Shown here: one piece after another, positions 46,101 to 53,837 of the stretch
How positions within the stretch are numbered: the stretch's first letter is position 1
Layout: the number at the start of each line of letters is the position of its first letter
Source of the DNA: Chloroflexota bacterium
Lineage (GTDB): Bacteria; Chloroflexota; Dehalococcoidia; JACQUA01
Reading direction: 5' to 3'
Assembly: GCA_016210565.1 (NCBI GenBank)
Contig: JACQUA010000106.1
Location: forward strand, 30,943-94,942
Length of the DNA stretch: 64,000 nucleotides
Notes under the pieces: model-generated
Databases searched by the model: none
Seen by the model: the letters and a program-made list of their open reading frames with translations, nothing else
Told to the model about the DNA's origin: nothing
Made by a program: the position numbers and the translations under genes

Positions 46101-46444
46101 TTTCGTGACTTATTGTTGTGCACGACGGCATGGCGGACTGCCACGTTGGTAAGGAGAAAGTTTCTGACGTCGCTTACATCGCTCTCTAGGTCGGCAATCG
46201 GGATGCCGTACGTCTCCGAAATGTGTTTGAAAGCTATCCTGACAAAGTCTTCGTGACTGAGAGGGAAGGGGGTCGCCGCGGCCGCAGGGGCCGGGGCGGC
46301 CGACCCCTGTGGGGCGGGCACCCCCCCGGGCGGGTAGGCATTGAGGAAAGGCGGGGTAGGCCGGGCGGGTGTCTCGCAACCCGGGATTACCAGCGCGGCG
46401 ATCATTCCGAACGTGAGGATGGATGCTAGGACCCTTTTATCCAT
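43148..46444 (-). CDS. Secreted S8 (subtilisin) lipoprotein with dockerin and cohesin modules
   Basis: A 1098-residue exported protein; lipobox Cys23 (LVIPGC) then a Pro/Ala linker. The protease domain has Asp in GIADSDG (about 318), His in EHPTNVAG (about 350; the usual HGTHVAG is altered but catalytic His kept), Asn in ATSGNMG, and Ser in LSGTSLAAPQVTG (about 521). After a beta-rich region come two dockerin-type calcium repeats (DVDMNDAMFIAQY and DKIDMNDALFISQY, about 875-940) and a cohesin domain to the C-terminus (GYTGRVPITLRNI … VRVTFDPGVI type strands). Start chosen for GGAGGAGG upstream. Likely a cell-surface protease able to assemble through dockerin-cohesin contacts. Confidence 0.9.
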   Translation of the reverse strand: MDKRVLASILTFGMIAALVIPGCETPARPTPPFLNAYPPGGVPAPQGSAAPAPAAAATPFPLSHEDFVRIAFKHISETYGIPIADLESDVSDVRNFLLTNVAVRHAVVHNNKSRKLPSEKMRFWSIAVDAQGRVFDYIALDNAENVARANKYGKTDPLLWGQLEKAAPGDLIDVTVGVKGLDPEAIRKQVQKNYPDLYFGPIPPPTRVPYDAKRWQQYETEVSTEIIRQGAALAQPLIDYIKSRGYDVELLKGSSAVTGRLPKWFIEELKAREDVAGMGATGGISRRSFRQNIDTASPSDGAPGAWQRQVTGLGRKIGIADSDGVNPSNPYLAPRVHYVHSPTPAPAEHPTNVAGVAASSHPRYKGIAPQAEIYSAHIGYDPPLFYQQATFELIDPTVEAKVVNLSWGADGNMPDLITSDLFYDWVVRHRRVSVVATSGNMGQYPLYSIDSPGKGYNVITVGGYTDNDTARWNADAMWPPSSSKNLSSRGNEKPELVAVGQSVYTTSNQAPWITSGALSGTSLAAPQVTGAIASLFHRKPSLEGKPEAIKAILMASAIHNIEGSPVNQLGVDDTDGAGAIDLELADYMAQFAKYQWAQVNLTSDFPGGWYTTSPEFWGAPGKRVRVAINWDSNVPADYWYFSNLDTRLYLEIHRLDQQGQEVELVATSLSDVDNFQLVDFYPAVAANYRAKVFRAYSSETSNYLGIAWLVTDQLYAYTSLDQEVRAADESTFAPVFIDSVTEPRVASTYPPGNAANVPGGIRRYVANATYPGLDPDYDPPHANRHPVRVIGVEPGDYPFDHLDSVQIDDDQGRARFYYTTWEYGYQAPLKLARMGLSLDGSAKKAYDLYLVYDILAGLDRYVGVQTAYRRQYQRGDAKEDFDENPENDVDMNDAMFIAQYRVGIRPLSDLNAVNAASPQHNEPYDKIDMNDALFISQYRVNLRDEFFDWVEASSSAYATRSGGEAVLETGSLQLGRGYTGRVPITLRNITGKAGVGAYEIRVTFDPGVIRVDSVDGGPGPLGKPAAFRIDNGKGIVSLAGFDPQIPGVTKDSEIAYLNISAVGPVGRSTTLGVSVNLLSDSLGNNVAARLAAGGVSIR

Positions 46445-46821
46445 TGAATACCTCCTCCTACCTGATAAACCACCGAATGCCGCCCCTTTTGACTGAGACC
46501 AACCAAACAGCTTTCCCGAAGCGGACGATGCCGGACCCAGTGTGCAGGCCGTCCGGTCTCGATTGCGCTTCGCCGTTAGCTGAATCGCCCACCGGCGAAG
46601 CCATTGGTGGGGCCTGGCTGGGGCGATGTCCGATACAATGTTATGACACTGAAAAGGAAAAATCAAGACGCTTTTGAGGCGGAACCTCCCCCGAAACTCG
46701 GCCGCGCATGGCCGGCAGCCGGCCGCCAGGGGCGTCACCTTTTCAAAAACCGGACGCCGGGTCCGGAGGCCTATCGGTACCGGGACCCGCAGGCAGGGAC
46801 GCCTGCGGCACCCCCAGGCAG
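46445..46821. other. Intergenic region upstream of the S8 protease gene
   Basis: 377 bases. On the minus strand TTGATT … TAACAT with 17 bases between (about 46640-46668) could be a promoter, but the match is modest. A GCAGGCAGGGACGCCTGCGG hairpin repeat sits at 46790-46810. No gene seen. Confidence 0.35.
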
Positions 46822-47259
46822 TCATACCAGTTGCTCCAGCCGGGACTGGAGGCGGGCCAGGGTCTCCCCGGCCAGGCCCCGGAGCATCCCGATGAGGAGC
46901 AGCCGTTCGATGAGACCCATCCCCTCCGCTGCCGTCGTGCAGATGATCTCCGTTCTGTTCTCTTCCACTGCGGTCAGGGCGAAGGTCACCCTCATGCGCT
47001 GGCGGACGATGCCCCATTTGCTTCTGGCGGTGAGCAGGCAGCCCAGCGACTCAGGTGGGGCGTTGTCCACGAGTTGCCCCTGGAAGAACAGGGTCAGGCA
47101 GCCCGGCCCCACCTTCTGCCGGAGCTCGGCGTTGAAGGCGTTCTCACTCAGGAGGTCGATCTTCTCCAGGGGAAGCGAATAGAATATGGCGCTTCCCAGG
47201 AGGTCCCAGACGGTGTCGCGGGAAGCTTCGATGGCAAAGGTCTTTTCAGCTATCAGCAT
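46822..47259 (-). CDS. SRPBCC/CoxG-like protein
   Basis: A 145-residue START-like fold protein (IEASRDTVWDLLGSAIF, FNAELRQKVGPG, TEIICTTAAEGMGLIERLLL, then an amphipathic helix). The family resembles carbon-monoxide dehydrogenase subunit G and polyketide cyclase-like ligand-binding proteins. Genes of this type often accompany molybdenum hydroxylases, but none lies adjacent, so the function is open. It lies downstream of the flavoprotein genes on the same strand. Confidence 0.75.
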   Translation of the reverse strand: MLIAEKTFAIEASRDTVWDLLGSAIFYSLPLEKIDLLSENAFNAELRQKVGPGCLTLFFQGQLVDNAPPESLGCLLTARSKWGIVRQRMRVTFALTAVEENRTEIICTTAAEGMGLIERLLLIGMLRGLAGETLARLQSRLEQLV

Positions 47260-47505
47260 GATAGATCACCGGTCAAATCTTCTCCCCCTTTGAAAAAGGG
47301 GGATTGGCATTGTCCCACACCAAGCCGCAGAGAGCATAAAGGGACTGTGGCGGCGGACGCTGTCACCACAGAGGACGACAAGGTTTGCAGAGGCCAGGAA
47401 TTCACTCTGTGTCCCCTCTGCGTTCCTTTGCGTCCTTTGTGGTTAGATCCCTCCCCGCCCTTTGCGGTTAAGTCGGCCCCGCACCCGCAAGGCTGAAGCC
47501 ATGGG
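47260..47505. repeat. Repeat-filled gap
   Basis: A TCCCCCTTTGAAAAAGGGGGA hairpin (47283-47304) and an 'ACCACAGAG…CTCTGCGTTCC…TTTGTGGTTA' imperfect inverted element (about 47365-47452), related to the CTCTGCG…GCGGTGAAC element at 61780-61890. No gene. Confidence 0.6.
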
Positions 47506-48966
47506 CTACCCCCACGGGGACTCTTTGGCGGCGTTCTGACCGGCGATCCGGCCGAAGGCCAGGCACTCGCCCACATTGCCGGACCCCTGGTACATGAAAC
47601 CCCAGATGGAGCCGAGCTCCCCCGCGGCGTAGAGCCTGGGGATGGGCTTACCATCGGGATTCAGAACCCTGGATTCCTTGTCGCGGCGGGGTCCGCCCTG
47701 GGTGTTGATCAAGGACGGCCAGACCTTTATGGCGTAGTAGGGCGGCCCTTCCAGCGCCCGGAGCGCCTGCTTCGGCCGGTTGAAATCGGCGTCCCGGCCG
47801 CTCTTGCAGCCCTCGTTGTACCGGCTGATGGTGTTTTCCAGTGCGGCCTCGTCCACCGACATCTGCTTCGCCAGGTCGGATACCGTCTTGCCCTGGATTA
47901 CCCACCCTTTGGCGATTTCCTTGGAGTTGTCCAGGCTCCACTTGTAGATATCCCTGTTGAGCCCCATGATGCCGGTGTAGAGTGGACCCTTGCGCCGGGT
48001 GGTCTCGTCAAAGATAGCGTGGGCAGGGATGCGGGGGAACTCGATGCGGTCCGGGTCGAAGTAGTTGACCGCCCGCCACATGTCGTGCAACTCGAATCCG
48101 ACCTCGTTGGCGAACCGCTTGCTGGCCTTGTCCACGAAAATGAACCCCTCGCTCAGGAAGCGTATCTGGAAAGCCGCCTGGTACTCGGGGGTCTTGAAAC
48201 CGAGGTAAGCGGATACCGCGCCCATGTGCCATAAGGCCGCGCCAGCCTTCTGAGCCATCCTGATGCCGTCGCCGGTGTTGCCCGGATTGCCGTAGCTGTG
48301 GAAGGGTTTGCAGGGCAGGAAGTCCCACTTCATCGCCTCATCCCACTCAAAGCCGCCGCAGGTCAAAATCACAGCGCGTCTGCACTTCAAGGCCAGGGGC
48401 TTCCCCTTCTCCTCGGCCATGACGCCGGTGATCTGGCCCCTTGAATTCGTCATGAGCTCCTTTGCCGGCGCGCCGGCCATGACCTTGATGCCGCGGCGCT
48501 GCACGCAGCCGGAAAGGAACTTCCATAGCCTCTGGGCGTTGGTACCCTCGGCGTCGGCGCCCTTGACAATGACCTTGGCGATGGCTTTGGCCCCGGGAAG
48601 TTTCGGGAAGGCCGCCCCCCCGGTGGAGAAGGGGTAACCGACCACCGTGGGCCGGTGGAATTCGACCTCGGCGCCGTTTTCCCTCAGCCAGTCGGCGTTC
48701 TTCATGCAGGACTGGACGTAGGTCTCAATTATCTCTTTGTCCACGGTGCCGAAGGAGAGCCGTTCCATGTACTGGACGGCTTCCATGCTGACCGGGTTGA
48801 GGATGGTCCCGCCCGAGAGATAGGTGTTGCCGCCTCCGGAAGGCATCTTCTCCAGGACGATGACGCTGGCGCCATTATCGTGGGCGGTAATGGCTGCCGT
48901 TGCCCCCGCGCCGCCATAGCCTACTACCACCACATCGGCTTCCAGGTCGTACTTTTCGAAAAGCAT
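47506..48966 (-). CDS. Fumarate-reductase-type FAD flavoprotein, copy 1
   Basis: A 486-residue FAD-binding protein of the succinate dehydrogenase/fumarate reductase flavoprotein family (also ketosteroid dehydrogenase-like). The dinucleotide fold is ADVVVVGYGGAGATAAITA, then GGNTYLSGG; the C-terminal FAD block is GGPRRDKES … RLYAAGELGSIWGFMYQGSG. No haem domain, signal peptide or FeS partner, so it is probably a soluble oxidoreductase acting on an unsaturated acid or ring. The start at 48966 has GGAAGAAG upstream. Its close paralogue precedes it. Confidence 0.9.
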   Translation of the reverse strand: MLFEKYDLEADVVVVGYGGAGATAAITAHDNGASVIVLEKMPSGGGNTYLSGGTILNPVSMEAVQYMERLSFGTVDKEIIETYVQSCMKNADWLRENGAEVEFHRPTVVGYPFSTGGAAFPKLPGAKAIAKVIVKGADAEGTNAQRLWKFLSGCVQRRGIKVMAGAPAKELMTNSRGQITGVMAEEKGKPLALKCRRAVILTCGGFEWDEAMKWDFLPCKPFHSYGNPGNTGDGIRMAQKAGAALWHMGAVSAYLGFKTPEYQAAFQIRFLSEGFIFVDKASKRFANEVGFELHDMWRAVNYFDPDRIEFPRIPAHAIFDETTRRKGPLYTGIMGLNRDIYKWSLDNSKEIAKGWVIQGKTVSDLAKQMSVDEAALENTISRYNEGCKSGRDADFNRPKQALRALEGPPYYAIKVWPSLINTQGGPRRDKESRVLNPDGKPIPRLYAAGELGSIWGFMYQGSGNVGECLAFGRIAGQNAAKESPWG

Positions 48967-49270
48967 GTTTGTTCTTCTTCCTTCCTGAATTTGGCCTGGT
49001 GGCACAGGCCTCCGTGCCTGTGAGCGCCGGACTTCGGCCATGCCGGCTTCTCTCGTCAGTGGCTGGCATAAAGCCTTTTCGGGTTGAACGTTCGTCGTTG
49101 ACAGAACACAACTGACACTGCAAAAATACAGCCCTCACAGGCACGGCGGCCTGTGCTACCGGTTGCCGTAGCGACCCCGGCATGTCCGGGCAATGGATGT
49201 CGCTACGGGGTTTCCCCCCACCCCCGCAGGCTAAAGACCTGCGGCTACAACCCCGGGGGGCTGCGACGGG
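48967..49270. repeat. Repeat-filled gap between paralogous flavoprotein genes
   Basis: Two CAGGC…GCCTG hairpins (49002-49023, 49136-49165), a TGTCGCTACGG/CCGTAGCGAC inverted pair (49165-49210) and CCGCAGGCTAAAGACCTGCGG (49226-49246). No gene. Confidence 0.65.
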
Positions 49271-50743
49271 TCAGCCCCACGGCTTTTCCCCAGCGGCGTT
49301 GCGGCCGGCGATCTGGCCGAAGACGATGGACTCGCCATTGTTCCCCGATCCCTGGTACATGAACCCCCAGATGGACCCCAGCTCGCCCGCCGCGTAGAGC
49401 CTCGGAATGGGTTTCCCCCAGGCGTCGAGCACGTGCGAATCCTTGTCCCTGCGGGGACCGCCCTGGGTATTGATCAGGCACGGGTACAGCTTGATGGCGT
49501 AGAAGGAGGACGTTTCGATGGCCGCCAGGGTCTCTTTGCCCCTCTCGAAGTCCGGGTCCTTGCCCGTCTTGCAGTACTGATTGTAGGTGGCGACGGTCTT
49601 TTCCAGGGCGGCGGGGTCGATGCCGATGCGGGCGGCCAGGTCCCTTATGGACCTGCCCTGGGCTATCCAGCCGCGGGCGACTTCCGCCGAGTTGTCGGCG
49701 CTCCATTTGTACAGGTACTGGTTGATGCCGGTCCCGCCCGGGTTGAGGGGGGCCTTGCGCCGGGCCACGTCATCGAAGATGGCGTACATGGGGATGCGCG
49801 GATAGTCCATGCGCTTCGAGTCGAACACGGCCAGTTTGGCGGCGATTTCATGGAGCTCAACCCCGGCCTCGTCCGTAAACCGTTGCCCGTTTTTGTCGAC
49901 GTAGATAAACCGCTCGCTGATAAACCTGATGCCGAAAGATGCCTGGTATTCATCGCATTTGAAACCGGCGGAGGCCGAGGTGGCCGGCATGTGCCACAGG
50001 GCGGCCCCCACCTGTTGGGCCATCCGGATGCCGTCGCCGGTATTTCCGGGGTGCCCGTAGGCGTAGAAAGGCTTACTGGCGAGGAAGTCCCACTTGAGGG
50101 CTTCGTCGAACTCGAAGCCGCCGGTAGTCAGGACCACCGCCTTTCTGGCTTTGACCGTGATCTTCTTGCCATCCCTCTCGGCGACCACACCGGTTACCTC
50201 CCGCGCGCCGTTGGTGAGCAGCTCCCGGACAGGCGTATCCAACAGGACCGGCACTCCCCGGCGCTCGACGTTGGTCGCAAGCACCTCCCACAGCCGTTCG
50301 CCGCGGGTGCCCTTTACCCGCTTGAGGACGCGCTTCGACATGAACTCCGCGCCGGGGACGTGGGGAAAGCTGGCCTTGCCGCTCGGGCTGGGGTATCCTA
50401 CGGAGAAGTCCGGCGAAATCTCCGGCTCTCCGCCGAGGCTTCTCATGTAGCTCTCGTTTTTCAGGGCGGTCTCCAGAAACGCCGCGGCTATATCTCTCTC
50501 CATGGTCCCATAGGATATTTTCTCGATGTACGGGACGCCTCCCATGCCCGTCGGGGTGAGAAAAGTGCCGCCCGACAGTTTGGTGTTGCCGCCGCCGGCG
50601 GACGTCTTCTCCAGGATGAGCACCCTGGCGCCGAGATCGTGAGCGGTGATGGCCGCCACTGCCCCGGCGCCCCCATAGCCCACGATCACCACATCGCTTT
50701 CCATATCGAATTTCTTTGGGGTCCCGTCTGCCAGATTAGACAT
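49271..50743 (-). CDS. Fumarate-reductase-type FAD flavoprotein, copy 2
   Basis: A 490-residue paralogue of the protein at 47506 with the same FAD motifs (SDVVIVGYGGAGAVAAITA, GGNTKLSGG, GGPRRDKDS, RLYAAGELGSIWGFMYQGSG). AAAGGAG lies upstream of ATG 50743. The two copies differ in the middle substrate-capping region, so they may act on different substrates. They lie directly downstream of the four binding-protein genes, suggesting that imported compounds are reduced or dehydrogenated by them. Confidence 0.9.
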   Translation of the reverse strand: MSNLADGTPKKFDMESDVVIVGYGGAGAVAAITAHDLGARVLILEKTSAGGGNTKLSGGTFLTPTGMGGVPYIEKISYGTMERDIAAAFLETALKNESYMRSLGGEPEISPDFSVGYPSPSGKASFPHVPGAEFMSKRVLKRVKGTRGERLWEVLATNVERRGVPVLLDTPVRELLTNGAREVTGVVAERDGKKITVKARKAVVLTTGGFEFDEALKWDFLASKPFYAYGHPGNTGDGIRMAQQVGAALWHMPATSASAGFKCDEYQASFGIRFISERFIYVDKNGQRFTDEAGVELHEIAAKLAVFDSKRMDYPRIPMYAIFDDVARRKAPLNPGGTGINQYLYKWSADNSAEVARGWIAQGRSIRDLAARIGIDPAALEKTVATYNQYCKTGKDPDFERGKETLAAIETSSFYAIKLYPCLINTQGGPRRDKDSHVLDAWGKPIPRLYAAGELGSIWGFMYQGSGNNGESIVFGQIAGRNAAGEKPWG

Positions 50744-51032
50744 ATGCTGAATTATTCTCCTTTGCTATTCGGTTAACCCATCAGTGGCACAGGCGTCGTG
50801 GCACAGGCGTCTCGCCTGTGAATGCTGAACAACAGCGAACCCGGGTATTTGCCGGCGCCAGCCAACAAGCAGGTTGTGGCCCCTTCCGGGCGCGCGGCGT
50901 CCGAGCACGGATTGCCATGCCCCAACCGTGATCGCAATGCCGCGCCTATTGCTCCATCGGTCCGGTGGGTTCGGGCGCCCGCCGCACGCCCCGCTGACCC
51001 TTGTGCCCTTAACCCGCCCCACACGGGGGTGA
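50744..51032. repeat. Repeat-filled gap
   Basis: A GGCACAGGCGTCGTGGCACAGGCGTCTCGCCTGTG element (50786-50820) and a GGTGGGTTCG…CTTAACCCGCCCC element (50963-51023). No gene. Confidence 0.6.
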
Positions 51033-52193
51033 TTATTTCACGAGGGGCTTGAAGATGTCAATCAGCCTGTTATAGAGATCAACCTGCACGGCCATGAACT
51101 TTTCGTCGGTCGAACTGGCGTACTTGATGCCCGGGATGCGCACCAGGTCGGGGTCCAGATGGTCCACGGGCACATCCAGGCGGGCGCTCTGGGACAGGGT
51201 GGTCCTGGTGGCGACCGTCTGGCCTTCCTTCGTGAGCAGGAAGTTGATGAAGACCTTGGCCGCGTTGGGGTGCGGCGCCCCCTTGAGCATGGCCACAGTG
51301 CCGAAGCCGGCCGTCACGGTCGCCCCTTCCGCCGGCGTGACCAGCCCGACCGGCGCCCCCGTCTTCTTGAAGGGAGACAGGGAAGCCGTTTCCGGGAACA
51401 ACAAAACGGGATTCTTGCCCATGGCCAACCACTGTAGTTGCTGGTTGCGGTCTCTTAAGAGGAGCGGCTGCCAACCCGCCAGTTCACGGACAAAGTCCCA
51501 GCCCATGATGTACTCACCCACCAATGCCAGTTGCTGTATAGCGGGGCCGCTTCCGAGCGTTGGATCATCCATTATCATCTGCCCCTGCCATTTGCGCAGG
51601 TCCCGCCAGGACTTTATCTCGCCGGCCTTTACCATGGTGGTGTTGACGGCGATGGGCGGCTGCACAAAGGCATACATCTGCAGGACGGTAGCCGCCTCCC
51701 GGTCCACCCATGGGACCGTCCCCTCCCACCACATCTTCGGGTCGAGCACCTCCGGCAGGGTGATGACCGGCTTCAAAGGCAAAAGGACGTTCGCCGGCCA
51801 CAGGGCCATTTGATGCTGCGAACTGCCGATTATAACGACGTCCGCGGCGTAGGCCCTGCTCCTCTGTTCCCTCATGATGCGCTCGGCGATCTCCGCAGAC
51901 CTCCCCAGCACGAATTCCGCGTCCAGACCGTATTTCTCCTTCACCGCCTGGCTCAGAGCCGCCCTGAAGTCGGCGCCAAACCCGGTGTAAACAAGGACAG
52001 TGCCTTCCTTTTTCGCCTCGGCCAGAGTGCGCTCCCAGTCCTGCTCCCAGAGCGCTTTGGCGGACGACGCCGGCGCGGCCTTGCCCGCGGGGGCAGCGGG
52101 CGGCGGGGCCGTCGCCGCAGGGACGGTGCAGGCAGGCGAGACCAGGGCCAGAATGAAGAATACACTCACGGCCGGGGTAAAAAGATTGCGCAT
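51033..52193 (-). CDS. Extracellular solute-binding lipoprotein, ABC type (paralogue C)
   Basis: A 386-residue binding lipoprotein with lipobox Cys22 (VSPAC), Ala/Pro linker, WEQDWERTLAEAKKEGTVLVYT, GRSAEIAERIMREQ and the C-terminal APHPNAAKVFINFLLTKEG. The start at 52193 gives a proper signal peptide; the longer frame includes repeat sequence. It resembles paralogue F (55227) in the PANVLLPLKPVITLPEVLDP region, so C and F form one subgroup. No permease or ATPase is nearby. Confidence 0.88.
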   Translation of the reverse strand: MRNLFTPAVSVFFILALVSPACTVPAATAPPPAAPAGKAAPASSAKALWEQDWERTLAEAKKEGTVLVYTGFGADFRAALSQAVKEKYGLDAEFVLGRSAEIAERIMREQRSRAYAADVVIIGSSQHQMALWPANVLLPLKPVITLPEVLDPKMWWEGTVPWVDREAATVLQMYAFVQPPIAVNTTMVKAGEIKSWRDLRKWQGQMIMDDPTLGSGPAIQQLALVGEYIMGWDFVRELAGWQPLLLRDRNQQLQWLAMGKNPVLLFPETASLSPFKKTGAPVGLVTPAEGATVTAGFGTVAMLKGAPHPNAAKVFINFLLTKEGQTVATRTTLSQSARLDVPVDHLDPDLVRIPGIKYASSTDEKFMAVQVDLYNRLIDIFKPLVK

Positions 52194-52399
52194 CGGCGTT
52201 TCTCCTTGACGACAATACAGTACCACAGGCGTCTCGCCTGTGTGCCGGTACCCTCACCATTCGTGGCGCGTGCTACCGGTGGCGCTTCTGGCAGCGGCGA
52301 ATCCCCCTTAATCCCCCTTTTTCAAAGGGGGAGAGCCCCTACGGGCACGCGCAGCGTGCCGCTACGGTTGCCCGCGCGGGCGAACACACGAGTTCGCCC
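52194..52399. repeat. Repeat-filled gap
   Basis: ACAGGCGTCTCGCCTGTG (52218-52240), CCCCCTTTTTCAAAGGGGGA (52313-52332) and GGCACGCGCAGCGTGCC (52344-52360) hairpins. No gene. Confidence 0.65.
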
Positions 52400-53548
52400 C
52401 TACTTCTTCAGCGGAGCAAAGATCTCGATCACCCTTTTCTTCAGGTCGACTTCCTTATCCATGAAGTCCTTGTCATTGGTCGATATGTATTTGATGCCGG
52501 GCTGGCGGACCACGATAGACTCGAGGTGATCGGTGGGTACGTCGACCCTGGTGCTCTGATGGCCGGTGGCCCTGGAAGAAAGGGTCTGGCCCTCCCGGCT
52601 CATCAAGAAGTTGATGAATACCTTTGCCGCGCTGGGATGGGGGCTGCCCTTGGGCTGCGACACAAACCCATAGCTGGCCTCCAGGTACGCCCCTTCGGTG
52701 GGCACCATCTGGGTAATGGGGGCGCCCAGCTTGGCGAACTCAAAGACCACGGCTTTTTCAGGCGCAATGACGATGGGATACTTACCCCTGGCCACCCACT
52801 CCACCAGCAAGCGGGGGTCCCGCTGGATCACCGGTTCCTGCTTCGCGAACTGGTTGATGTAGTCCCAGTCCATTATGCTGTAGGCCAGCATTGTCATGGT
52901 CTTCTGCCCCGACCCGGAGATGGTGGGGTCGTTGATAACGATCTGGCCCTTCCATTTCGGGTTCAAGAGGTCCTTCCACGCCTTCACTTCGCCGGGCTTC
53001 ACCATGTCGGTGTTGATCACAATCGGGGGCGTGACATACTCGTAGAACTGCAAATAGCTTTTGGTGTCCTTGTCCAGCCAGGGGATTTCCCCGCGCCACC
53101 AGACTTTGGAGTCCGTTACTTCGGGCAGTATCAGCGACTTCTCTATGGACTGGAGCGCTCCCTCGGGCTGGAAGGTCAGCAAGAACTGGGAAGAGCCGAC
53201 GACCACGATGTCCGCCTGGAAGACCCTGTTCTTCTGTTCCCGCATGACGCGCTCGGCGATCTCGGCGGACCTGGCGGTCAGGGCGTCGACGCTTATGCCG
53301 TACTTGCGGGCCATGGGTTCAGACAGGGCTTCTCGCCACTCCGCCCCGTATCCGGTGTAGACGACGACCTTGCCCTCCTTTTTGGCGGCGGCCAGCGTGC
53401 TATCCCACTCCTGCTCCCAGGCCGTTTTGACGGCTGACCCTTGGGGGCCTCTCTCCGGGGCCGTGGCCGGGCCGGCCTGTTGCTGTGGGGCGCAGGCGGC
53501 CAGGACGAGGACCAGGATGGAAAGTAATACGACTACGATTTTTGGCAT
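52400..53548 (-). CDS. Extracellular solute-binding lipoprotein, ABC type (paralogue D)
   Basis: A 382-residue binding lipoprotein: lipobox Cys19 (LAAC), WEQEWDSTLAAAKKEGKVVVYT, GYGAEWREALSEPMARKYGI, REQKNRVFQADIVVVGSSQF and GSPHPSAAKVFINFLMSREG. It is closest to paralogue E (53838), sharing FLLTFQPEGALQ-type and PTISGSGQKTMTM segments. It is tandem with three relatives on the same strand. Confidence 0.9.
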   Translation of the reverse strand: MPKIVVVLLSILVLVLAACAPQQQAGPATAPERGPQGSAVKTAWEQEWDSTLAAAKKEGKVVVYTGYGAEWREALSEPMARKYGISVDALTARSAEIAERVMREQKNRVFQADIVVVGSSQFLLTFQPEGALQSIEKSLILPEVTDSKVWWRGEIPWLDKDTKSYLQFYEYVTPPIVINTDMVKPGEVKAWKDLLNPKWKGQIVINDPTISGSGQKTMTMLAYSIMDWDYINQFAKQEPVIQRDPRLLVEWVARGKYPIVIAPEKAVVFEFAKLGAPITQMVPTEGAYLEASYGFVSQPKGSPHPSAAKVFINFLMSREGQTLSSRATGHQSTRVDVPTDHLESIVVRQPGIKYISTNDKDFMDKEVDLKKRVIEIFAPLKK

Positions 53549-53837
53549 GGTTCCTCCTTGGTAACCTGGAAATGACGAATTTCGAAGTCCGAATGACGAA
53601 TGACTAACTACCGGGTGATGTTAGCGTCCTCGTTTTGGACATTCAGATTTTGAACATTACTACGAAAATGTCACCCTGAGCGAAGTCGAAGGGTCTTTGC
53701 TCTCGTGGCCCGAAAGATTCTTCGACTACGACTCGCTTGCGCTCGTCTTCGCTCAGAATGACATTCTCATCCTTCATGGCGCTTGGCTGGCCAAGCATGG
53801 GTGATTGATTCGTCATTCGAATTTCGTCATTCGTCAT
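53549..53837. repeat. Inverted repeat cluster between binding-protein genes
   Basis: GAAATGACGAATTTCG…GAATGACGAATGAC (about 53570-53605) faces TTCGTCATTCGAATTTCGTC (about 53808-53838). Inside is an inverted TGTCACCCTGAGCGAAGTCG … CGCTCAGAATGACA element (53668-53765). No gene. Confidence 0.75.

Noticed and set aside
46445-47017. 191-residue extension of the S8 protease
   Set aside because: It would remove the signal peptide from the N-terminus and overlaps the SRPBCC gene; GGAGGAGG precedes ATG 46444.
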